Below are positions 37,400 to 47,530 of a stretch of 64,000 nt of DNA, in pieces. The stretch is from Fratercula arctica. Lineage: Eukaryota; Chordata; Aves; Charadriiformes; Alcidae. Where the stretch lies: assembly GCA_947846985.1 (NCBI GenBank), contig CANTUZ010000002.1, positions 56,872,885-56,936,884 on the forward strand. The letters are read 5' to 3'. The position numbers and the translations under genes are program-made. A model generated the notes under the pieces. That model worked only from the letters and a program-made list of their open reading frames with translations. It was not told the DNA's origin and did no database searches. The first letter of the stretch is position 1. The number at the start of each line of letters is the position of its first letter.

Positions 37400-37975
37400 C
37401 ATTGCAAATGATGTTATGTTTCCCCTTTTCCAGTCAGCATGAACTTCACCAGACTGCCACCACTTCTCAAATACGATAGATGGTGGCTTAGCAACTTCAA
37501 TTGCCAGTTCCCTCAGGACCTGCGGATGAATCTCATCAGGTCCCGTGAACTTGTGCACCTTCAGGTTCCTTAGATGTTCTCGAACCCAATCTCCTACAGT
37601 GGATAGTTCCTCATTCTCCTAGTCCCTGCCTTTGCCTTCTGCAACTTGGGCCGTGTGGCTAGAGCACTTGCCAGTGAAGACCGAGGCAAAAAAGCTATTG
37701 AGTACCTCAGCCTTCTCCATATCCCAGGTGACTAGGTCTTATATTTCCTTCTGGAAAGGGCCTACATTTTCCCTAGTCTTCCTTTTATCGCCAACATACC
37801 TGTAGAAGCTTTTCTTGTTTCCCTTGATGTTCCTGGCCAGATTTAATTCTATCTGGGCTTTAGTTTTCCTAATCTGATCTCTGGCTGCTTGGACAACTTC
37901 TCTGTATTCCTCCCAGGCTACTTGTCCTTGCTTCCACCTTCTATAGGCCTCCTTTTTGAGTTTACTTTCCACGTA
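37400..37975 (-). mobile_element. CR1 ORF2 fragment, endonuclease-RT linker to RT start
   Basis: Minus-strand CR1. From 37972 downwards the frame reads [20 protein letters not shown], then [31 protein letters not shown] and RENVGPF, the linker between endonuclease and reverse transcriptase. After a stop codon and a change of frame it continues with [12 protein letters not shown] and then HKFTGPDEIHPQVLRELA (37558-37505) and the WQSGEVHADWKRGNI box of early RT. The fragment lacks both its 5' end and everything after early RT, including the 3' end with which CR1 normally primes, so it was cut by a later deletion or rearrangement. Confidence 0.88.
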
Positions 37976-40900
37976 TGTAATATAGTAAGACAGATAAAAG
38001 AATACTTGTGAGAAATATGGAAAAGCCCAAGAGAAACTAACCTTTTGAACAGAGGATCAAATTAAATTAAGAATTTTTGTAGCTGAAGAAAACACCATGT
38101 TTGAGGGGAGATTTTGTGGGGTCTTTTTTCTTCTTCTTCTCCTGGAAAAGCAGGCTGTAGTTTTTTTTTAATACGCAAATGAAAGGAGTACATTGAATGT
38201 ATATGTCATAATGTCAACTTTGTTATGCCCCAGATCGTGTCACTGATTCTACCACTAAGCCTCTCGTCTGGTGATTCTATGTTGGAAAGTGTCAAATGTC
38301 TGCATTATTTTGTTGTTAAATGACATGGGATAAGGAAGACTGACGTAAGTCGCAGGATTTCTGAGACATAGTTTTACTGAATTCTTTGATCACAAAATGA
38401 ATTTTACTGTGTATTCTCTGACTTCCAGACAAAAAACTAGGATCCTCCTTTTAAACACACACACAAAAAAGGAACTCTGTTTTAATTGCAATGTTGCAAC
38501 CAGCACTGTCATGATGAGTAAGGCCCCAGGGTGTTTCTCTGTTAAACCAAGGTTAAAAATAGTTACCTCCTTTCCAGTATTTATTTAGGTTAGCTGTGTA
38601 GATTTGTGACAGTATGAAGACTGAGTTCTCTTGACCATGATGTGAGTGACAAACATGTATTTACCTGAGAGAAACTCAGAACTGTTTCTTCTGCAGCCCC
38701 TTGCCTACTAGGTCATTGCCAAGTTGTGTCATCCTAGCTGCTGTTTGAGACCATGGTTTGCTCTAGCCCCACTAGCACCATGTCACAACCTCTCACTGTG
38801 GCTGTGCCCCCGTCCACACTGTGGCTTACATCCTGCCCCTGGAAAAAGATGAGCATTGTCAGTTCCTTTTCTTTTTTATTATTATTTTTTATTTATACAA
38901 AGCCTTCTTTTTACAAGAGTGTCGTAGCAAGTCTATGCTGTCAGCTTGGTCACTTTCTTATTGTGGGGCATACTCTTTAAAGAGGAGGATGACGTAATGC
39001 AATTGTAGAAGCCAAACCATCTCATAGGTTTTTTTGATACTTGGTTATTGTTCTTTTAGAAATCAGAGAAGTATTTTGATTATTGTCATTCCATATCATA
39101 CGTGTCATGTTTCAACACTGAGGAGTGAGAAAGCTGCTTTTTTTTTTCCCCTACTGAACTCTTGAGAAAATGTCTTCCTTCATCTTCTAGTTTTCCTTAT
39201 GAGATGGCGTCAAAAGTAAGTTATTTTTGGTCTTTGAAGGCTTGGAGATAACAGAAATACACTTCCTGTTTCAGGAGCAGAATTCAGTTCCTGTATACTG
39301 ATATGCCCTTCTTGCTTATCTGACCTCCCCAAAGGCTGACGTTCACCCAAGATGGTCTGCAGGATCAGGAAAGTTTACATTCTTTTTCCACAAAGTTACC
39401 GGAGGGAAATCGGACAGATAGGTGTAAATATTCAATTGTTTGTGAAATCGCACATTTATTTCTCACAGAAAGAGAAATTTCAGAGCAACTACCCCGATTT
39501 CTTTCTGCCTTCGTTTCTATTCAACTGCAGTCTGAGGCAAAGAGCTTATTTTTGTTCCTCTGATGCTTTCCAGCCATGGCTCTCCTTATCAACCACCATC
39601 AGAGTTGATGATGTGCATTTCATAGCAACTCCTTACCATTGAAGATACATTGCTGGTTTTGCTTTTAAGGAGGTAGTGCCTCTTCCCCTGCTTTCAGAGA
39701 CTCACTGGTACAGACGGGACGGTAGCCGAAGGGAGAACCCTGCTGTCCATATTCAATACATGGATAAGACCCTGCCTTTTACTCTCATGGTTATTGTAGG
39801 GAGTAGAGGGAGGTTGTCACCAGCTGAACTCAGTTGATACCCAGTGGTCTTCTGTACCCTGACAGCATGAGTGATTCACTGTGCCTTAACAGTAACCAGT
39901 TCAAAAAAAAAAAAAAAAAAAAAAAAAAATTGTTGGGTTTGTTTTCAACCCTGATTGTATTCTTTCTCGTGGAACTTCAGTGGTATTGTTCTCCCCATTG
40001 TATTTTCCCCATCTGACAGCTTTGTGGAGCTGGAAGATAGCACTATTCAGATTGGAAGGAGATGTAATCTAACTCCTGCATTTCTAGAGAAAAAGAAAAT
40101 AGCCCATTCGGGCAGTGAGGTGCAGGGGGTTGGCAGAGTATGAACACACATTCAGACAGTTCTCCAACTCTGCTGGAGGCAACCCCAGTAATCCAAACTT
40201 TCTGGGATGCACGAACACCCTCCTTGCTTTGCAGTAACCCTTCATCTTACATTCCTATCTTTTTACCCAATCTGACTTTCTCTATACAGCTCCTGGATTC
40301 CTCGTTTATTTCTCCTGTGTTGCTCAGTTTTTAAAGTGACGGTTTTTTCTTCATGTTCTTTCCTCCTTACTTGTTCTCAGAGTCCCATTTGTGGCAATGG
40401 GAGCCTGTGCACAGTCCACTCTGTCCTCTCTGCTGAACTGCCTGGTGTCTTCTGGTGAGTGAAAGATGAGCTTTCTCTCCTGAGCTTTATGCTGACCGAA
40501 TGATGCCACAGCGCAGAGCTGAAATGCCATTCCTGCTGTCTCTTTTCTTTCTCCTAAATTTAGGTAGTATATATTTATTTCTTCACTTTCTGATGGAAAA
40601 GTAATTTCCTGGTAAAGTGCATGATGAATTCTTGTTCACACTCCTTGCTTCGTGCAGGGAGTAGAGAAGGTCTCTCGTGTTGTTTCTCTCCTCAGAACCC
40701 CAAGTTGTATTGGAAGGTTTCACTTATGGTTCAAGTCTCCTCCTTTCTCACTTAGACTGTGATGAATAACTCTATCTATTGTACAGTTTTTGCTTGCTTT
40801 AGCTAATGGATATGACCTGACTAAGGGTTCATGATTGTTGGTTTCCCTTGAAGTAGAATGGAATGAAATCGTTGTTTTCTCTTGAACTATAATGAAAACT

Positions 40901-42476
40901 CTTCCGTAGTTTTTATTGTGCATCCCTTTTACACACAGCTCAATGATCTCTCACTTCTATCAGGCCCATGGTAATTACAAGTACAAGGAGTCTTCCTTGC
41001 CTTGCCATCTTACTGATTTTTCTCATGCATGTTACAGTTTCTTCTCTGGAAACCCGTATCACATAACAGAAGGTGGAGAGAAGGAATCTCATAAAACTCA
41101 AGGATTCATGTCCTTGTCTTCTTACTGCTGTTGCCAATAGCATTTGCAACTGTTATAAAGGCTTAAGAAAAGGGGTGGGGGGCTGAGGGTGTTTTGTTTG
41201 GTTTGTTTGGTTTTAGAATGTTTTACTGTGCATAGTGTTTGCTTTGCCAGGGACACTGTGATGTTCCAGTTTTGACACTGAAGGGTCAGTTTAAGCTACT
41301 ATTTCAGGTGCTTTAGGTACAAGTAGAAAAACTAGGCCATTTAGGTTTGTCTCTATAACACAGCAGCCAGTGTAAATGTGCTGTGGGGTAGTTTGTCTTC
41401 ATTTTAATTTGAGGGATCTTTTGAGGGATGTAGAATTTGCATATATGGGGAAAAGTAAATTGCCAGAAAGAATTAAGTGCAGGTGCACTGATGCAGGTAT
41501 TGGTGTGACACTAGGACAAAGCTATTGCAGGATATAATTTGAATTGTTCTGGGGAGCTTAGAAACAGCTGGCAAAATAGCCAAAGTTCATATCTTGCACT
41601 ATGTAAATACTTGCTCTGTTAGACCAAGTCTTTGGAAAATGTTAAACATTATTCCTTGGGAAATGAGATGCTGAATTTCGAAGCAAGTGGGTGAAGAATT
41701 AAAAATGTCTTCTGTTACCTTCATTGGTGTGTTTATATGAACTACTTGGATAGCAATGGCTGAAAGAAATGCTTCTCACTTTCCAAAATCCATTTGGACT
41801 TGGTTATTCTTCTCTTGCTGAGCAAGGTAATAAAGATTATGTTGGATGATAGAGAAAAGATAATTCCCTTGTTCAGTTTTTTCCTGAATCTATCGAAAGA
41901 AATAATATTTGCTGACCCAAGCATTTCTTCCATATCTATACATCTGAATCCTATCAGAGATGACAGCTATAGGAAAGTGAAGGAGTAGGGTTATTAAAAT
42001 ATCTTCATTTGGTACGTTTTCTGACATGTCAACTTTGCATTTATAATGGTATTCCTTTCTTACCAAGCAGTGTTTCTAGGTAGATTTGATGATAACACCT
42101 ACTTCCTCAGCCTTCTTGAGATAAGTTAGTCCTAAGTTACTTTGGCCAACTTCCAGTTTTCACATGTTTTAGGGCCTGGAGTAGAATACTCAGCAGCAAT
42201 TTAGATTCAGATCAGGTATTACTCAGACTAGCCTACTGTTTCAGAGACACTTTTTGTTATTCCCTGCCCAAACATAAGATTCAGGTAAGTCCTGTCTCAG
42301 GTAGCCTTTAAGAATTTTTGTTTTATTTCAATAAAAAGCTAACATTTCTAGTCCAAATAGCTACCTAGCTGTGAAACGTGAAATTAAAAACCTTCTAGAG
42401 ATGACCATCTGAGGCAGAAGGCCTCCCAGAGGCTACTTTATCCATAGCAGGCCTCCTCTTGATGTATATGTTCAGA
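37976..42476. other. Unique non-coding DNA
   Basis: No gene supported. Contains an A27 run (39903-39929). The longest frame, 96 codons at 39352-39642 plus, begins at an in-frame ATG but shows no recognisable domain and no splice-site pattern that I can defend. Other frames are shorter. Confidence 0.6.
39903..39929. repeat. A27 homopolymer
   Basis: Twenty-seven consecutive A without a recognisable retroposed body upstream. Confidence 0.85.
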
Positions 42477-43085
42477 GACATAGAATGATGTAGGTTGAAA
42501 GGGCTCTTTGGAGGTCATCTGGTTTAACTGGCTTGCTCAAGCAGGGTGACCTAGAGCAAGCTGCCCAGGACTGTGTCCAGCCAGGTTTTGAATGTCTCTA
42601 CAGATGGAAACTCTACCACCTCACTGGGCAACGTGGATCAGTGCTCAGTCACCCTCACAGTGAAAAAGTGGCTCCTGATGTTCAGAGTCTCCTGTGTTTC
42701 CATTTGTGCACATTGCCTCTTCTCCTGTCACTGGATACCATTGAAAAAAGTCTTGCTCTGTCTTCTTCTGAGGTATGCTGCTAGTTACTGACCTCCATCT
42801 AGACTTCATACCACTGATCACCACCCTTTGGGCCTGGATGTTCAGCCAATTTTCGGTCCAAGTTACTGTCTGCTCATCCAGCCTATGCTTGATCAGCTTC
42901 CGTATGAGGATCTTACGGGGGATGGTATCAAAACTCCCCTCATCCACCAAGCTAGTCAATTCATTGCAGAAGGCAATCAGGTCGGTCAAATATGACTTCC
43001 CCTTTGTGAATTCATGCTGACTACTTCCAATTGCCTTCTTGTCTTCCACGTGCCTGTAAATATTTTCCTGAACATGAATTAACCA
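42477..43085 (-). mobile_element. Internally deleted CR1 (RT piece joined to 3' end)
   Basis: Minus strand. The left part (42477-42770) is the CR1 3' end in reverse, with TAGGTTGAAAGGG, GGAGGTCATCTGG and GCCCAGGACTGTGTCCAGCC; its ORF2 tail reads LNIRSHFFTVRV, LPSEVVEFPSVETFKTWLD. The right part (about 42775-43085) is mid-RT: VEDKKAIGSSQHEFTKGKS, LIAFCNELTSLVDEG, then directly SFDTIPRKILIRKLIKHRLD, ENWLNIQAQRVVISGMKS and VTSSIPQ. About 13 residues that hold the first catalytic Asp box are missing between the VDEG and SFDT boxes. Everything from VTSSIPQ to the C-terminal tail (including the FADD box) is also missing. A dead, twice-deleted copy. Confidence 0.87.
42645..43049 (-). pseudogene. CR1 ORF2 remnant frame (134 codons)
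   Basis: The frame runs through the mid-RT part of the element and, after the VTSSIPQ box, across the deletion joint into the 3' part in a different frame (PVTGEEAMCTNGNTGDSEHQ). The protein is therefore a hybrid and not a real gene product. Both RT catalytic aspartate boxes are absent. Confidence 0.8.
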
Positions 43086-43115
43086 GTTATGTGGTCTGAC
43101 CTGTATGTACAGGAT

Positions 43116-43147
43116 GAAGGAAAGGAGAAGAAAGGGGAAAGAGGAAA
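43116..43147 (+). repeat. 32-nt polypurine tract
   Basis: Uninterrupted A/G run (GAAGGAAAGGAGAAGAAAGG and continuing to 43147), directly beyond the 5' break of the CR1 at 42477-43085. Candidate triplex-forming sequence. Confidence 0.7.
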
Positions 43148-46122
43148 TGAGGAGGAGAGTAGTGGTGTAAGTAATCTCTTACACAGGTATTGGCAATCCC
43201 AATGTCAAATGGAATACAACTGATACCTTAAAGTTAGGGTTCTTGGCTCTTCCACCCCCAATGCCCCCACCTTTGATTGGCTTGACTAGTCATGTTCATT
43301 TAGAAATGCCACCTCTTTCTTCTCTGAATCACCCTGCTATAACTTTTTAATTGTCTTAAGGCTGTCTGGACCTTGCTCAGAAATTATAATAAAATCTTTT
43401 TTTCTTTCCATTTTTTTCCAAGTCTCTTCTGAACCAGAAGTAATGAAAGTCATTTTATGTGGTCTGTTTTCCTGGCACTTTAACAGAAGGACAGAAATAG
43501 CGGAAATCGGAGAAGAATGTTTTCATAAGTACTTGCTCATATATAGAACTACTTACATAGTTTGTTCTGTTAGGAAATACACTAAGAAAAGATACTACTC
43601 CTGCTAACCTTATTCTTCTTTTTCTAGTAACTACTGTCAATGACAGGATTCAGATTTTAGATCTAAAAGTGAAGATTAGCTCAAAGATTGCTAACTTTAT
43701 TCTAAAGAGTACCGTTTTAGAAACTTCAGAGAAAACTCTGACCTCTTTCTTCATTTTAGACTCAAAAGATTTGGTTAATCTGACTAATATTCCTATTCTC
43801 ATCCAAACATTTTGGGGTTTACCTGAATCTAACATCTGTTCCTTCAAAGTTCATAATTCATAGCAGAGCTGGGATGTAATGTCGTTTTTTACTGGAAATC
43901 TCTACGATATCATCAACAGCATAAGGTTATGATTAAGAAAATCAATTCAGTATTAAATCTGGATTTCTTGGCTTTAGTGGTTTACGACACACACAAAAAT
44001 TCTGCCTGATTCAGAAAGAAAATTTTTATTTATCTAAATTAAATGACTCAGAAAATTAATCTTCAGAGAAAGAACAGGGCTTTATTAGTGTGAGACCTTC
44101 CAGTGCTTTGAAAATGTGGGTGAAAATTTTATTTCAACTTGACACTGTACATCAGCTGTATTCTAAGTACTTTCCACAGTACATTCAAAGCCATAGTGTA
44201 CTGATGAAATGAACTGTAACTTTTTTTCTGGGATAGCTACTGAAGAAACAACTTCCTACTCCATAGAGTAGGAATTGTTCTGGAAAGCTCTGTTAATAAT
44301 GGATAATAACAGAGAGGATGGAAGTGCTGAATTCAGACTTCTTCCAAGACAGCACCAAATTTCAGTTGTTCTGAACCATCTTGCCCTGGCTTGGACAAAT
44401 CTAGATTTCCCATGAGTGAAGACTGTGGCGAGCAAGTAGAGCTGAAGTTTTCTCCTTTGGCCTACTGTCCTTTAACAACCTACGAGAGCGGACACTGTCT
44501 AACTCAATTATTTGTGACCTGGGACTGATTTAATTCAATTCCACAATGGCAGAGAACCAAGTGTTGGAGACCAACAAACCATTATTCCCACTGAAAAAAT
44601 ACTGTTGTGTGGTATTATTATTTGAGGAGGGACAGCGCCTGATTTTGTGCTGTGTAGCAAAGAGTCTGGCATGAATTTGGTCTGGATTCATTCTATCAAT
44701 GATGTTGGCAACCTACAGAAGTTGTTGCCATTTGAGCCTTATGAAGTGAAATGTAAAGGGCAATTAGTTTCGTATACAGGATTCAAAATCCTGTTTGTTC
44801 TCTTTTAAGGATCCACATGGGTTGTTTCAGGGCAAAGAGGATCTCTTCCTGGGATTGGTGTATATATATAATGTATTGATTGTGGAAAAATACTAACAGC
44901 TGTAAAAATTGAATGGATTTTAAGCACCATATGATCTAGCTGTGGGAGAAATCTTCTACCAAATGTGAATGGAATTACATTAGGAAAAAATAACACTGAA
45001 CATGTTAACCATAATAAGCTTTCCATTGATTATTACAACATGTTTCATTTTAAATAGGAAGTGGCATGGGAGAAGTGAAACAAACCAGTAGGAACACATC
45101 TAAGCCGTTAAATGATTTTTGAGCCTTTCGAATTTGGGCAAAATGGTGGATGACCAAAAATCAGGTGGGTTTGCATCATTAAATTCAAAATTACAGTCAC
45201 ACCTATGCAAATTTTTGTCATCCGCTTAACAAATAAAAATAAGTGGAAGGTTTTCTGTCTTTGTAAAAGTGTTTGTACTTTCCTGTTTTTTGTGTATTTT
45301 GGTGAAACAGTTTGAGCTGCTTCTTGATGCTGTTTGTTTGAAGTTGAAAGCTGATGCAGACTTAAATAGCAGAGGCAGTTAGTCTTAGAGGCTGCTTCAG
45401 CTAAGGAGAAAGTGGAAGGTCTATGCGATACATGACAGGCCTCTCTAGGGGTACACTGTTGTGCACCAGGGCTCCCAGTTCTACAGTTCAACAATCTGAA
45501 CGGAATCCTAGATCTGTCAATTCAGAAAAGCGTTTTAAGCATGCATTAAATTGTCATTGACTTCATATATGGAACTGGATGTTTTGCCAAGTAGGAGGAG
45601 ACTGTTTGAAGCAGAGCTAAGGGTTTGATCCTGCATTCATTGAAATCATCACTAGTTTTCCTTCTGAATTCAGTAGTGCAGAAGCTAAAATATGCATTAG
45701 CTATGGCATGAGTGCATTTATAATCTTTATCTAGGGAATGTTTTCTGTTTGTTGTTTTTTTTTTCATGCTACTTCTGCGAAGTGCTTCTCCAAGAAGACA
45801 TTATCCTTTTTATATGTGAGCTTAAACCAGGGGTTAACCCTCAACATATGAGCATTGAAATCTGAGTATTAAGGGCTGATAAATGTGAGTTTCATCATTA
45901 GTTGCTTTGCACTTTTTCTTTGCGCAACCTTTCGAGAACTTTCTGAACTATCAAATAGCTTGTGGGTGGTCTTATTCAGCCAAAGCATTACTGCGATATG
46001 GTAGCTGCAAAGAGAATTTAGTGGAACTTGTTGCACACCAGTGAAAAGTAAATCAAATATTAGTGACATCCTCTTAAGAGACAATGCATTTAATTTGTGA
46101 AATATTTTCACCATTACAACTA

Positions 46123-46140
46123 AATAATAATAATAATAAT
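46123..46140. repeat. (AAT)6 microsatellite
   Basis: Six perfect AAT units. Confidence 0.9.
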
Positions 46141-46731
46141 CAACTTCAGAAGTCTTAGATTCTTAAGTAACCCAATCCCACTGCATTGGGCAGTGTGAGA
46201 GTTAGTGATTATGTGGTTTGACCCTCATCTGGTACATCAATCATGGCGATGTTCTTTCCCTTTGCGTCCAAGTAAAACCACTACTTCCCACGCAACATGT
46301 CATTACCATCACAATAGGATCTGCTTGGTAATAGCATTTGGAAGGGATTCTTCACTTTAAAGCACTGTTTGAAATCAAAGCTCCCTTCCTGTTGCAACTT
46401 AGCTTTAAAACAGACTTCTAGTGATCCTGGCAAATACAATGCTCTTTTTCTTTATCCTTCTTGGTTCTGATTCCATTCATTGCCTTTTGGCTACTGTTTG
46501 GTTTTTGTTTTGTTTTGTTTTTTTAATGGAAAACCAGAAAAGAGGTTTTCAAGATCTTGAAATAATATTACATTCTAAATTTCAGAGGGGGGGAAAAGAA
46601 GAATTTTCCAATTGACATTTGCCTGTTTGATTTTGAAATCTCCATAGTACGTCCTTTAATTGGAACCATACAACAAACTGCAACAATCTCCAACCTTTGT
46701 TCAAATGACTGACTCAAGAATTAAACCATAA

Positions 46732-46756
46732 AATGCTACTTTTATAAAGTAGCATT
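46732..46756. repeat. Perfect 11-bp inverted repeat
   Basis: AATGCTACTTT (46732-46742) and AAAGTAGCATT (46746-46756) with a 3-nt spacer. Confidence 0.85.
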
Positions 46757-47071
46757 ATAAAGATTTGACAGAAGTAAGCTGAAAAAAGGAAAAATTCAGA
46801 CAACACACTAACTCTACCTATTGCAAAAAACAGTAGCAAATGCTATTCACTTAGTCTTCACTCTTTGCCAACAAATTGGGCAAGGATTCCATTTCTTTCC
46901 CTTAAGTTTAAATACTGAGTCATTAATTGCCAGGATTTGTTCACTCTCACATATTCAAAGGCTAATGTTGCAAAAGAAGGTAGTTTACTCTCATGTCTTG
47001 ATCTTTTAGTATACATTGCTGCTGGTTTTTGGCTATTATCTAACCAAGAGTATTAGAACTGCACCCAGCAC

Positions 47072-47100
47072 TATGTTATGTGGGAGGTCCACATAACATA
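47072..47100. repeat. Perfect 12-bp inverted repeat
   Basis: TATGTTATGTGG (47072-47083) and CCACATAACATA (47089-47100) around the spacer GAGGT. Would extrude as a hairpin or fold in RNA from either strand. Confidence 0.88.
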
Positions 47101-47150
47101 ATGGAAATAGTTATCTTTCTTAATTAAAAAGTATAAATATTTCCTTCCTT

Positions 47151-47530
47151 TCTCATGTGACAGCTGTTCTCCTAAGAAGGATAAAATCCCCATTGGGCTT
47201 TTGGGACAACCTAGCTGGAGGGAATAATTTGTCTATTAGGAGGGAGAGGGCCTGTCTGAGGACATGCAAGTTGTGTCATGATTTAAAGCTGTGTCAGCCT
47301 GATTCCCAGCTGGAGTGGATGCTGCAGGTCAGGGCCCTCTTCTGAGAATATCTAACCGCTGTGCGTTCATATGAAGCCTCCCCACCAGATTATCTGCTGG
47401 AGCAGAGGAGAGAGAGATGGCTTAGGATAATAGAAGCCACGATTGATTTTTTCACAGCTATGCATTAAATCTGCATAATCAGCTTATAAATGGAATGTGA
47501 ATTAGTCTGGTCACCTGTCACTGGCCTGTC
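47151..47530. promoter_or_regulatory. Possible conserved non-coding element
   Basis: Repeat-free block with many words typical of developmental enhancers: CACGATTGATTTTT (PBX/HOX-like) near 47437, TGCATAATCAGC near 47471, and CACCTGTCA (E-box plus MEIS-like) near 47511. No frame is protein-like. Conservation is not testable here; the call is inference from texture. Confidence 0.25.

Larger units (their letters stand above)
43086..47150. other. Unique AT-rich non-coding DNA
   Basis: No gene supported. The longest frame (128 codons, minus, 45108-45494) has no family resemblance. Contains a 32-nt purine run (43116-43147), (AAT)6 at 46123-46140, and the inverted repeats at 46732-46756 and 47072-47100. 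Confidence 0.6.

Noticed and set aside
39352..39642. 96-codon plus frame considered as an exon
   Set aside because: No splice-site pair in frame, no known domain and no homologous segment recognised.
45108..45494. 128-codon minus frame
   Set aside because: No recognisable family, no splice pattern and ordinary AT-rich composition; likely chance.
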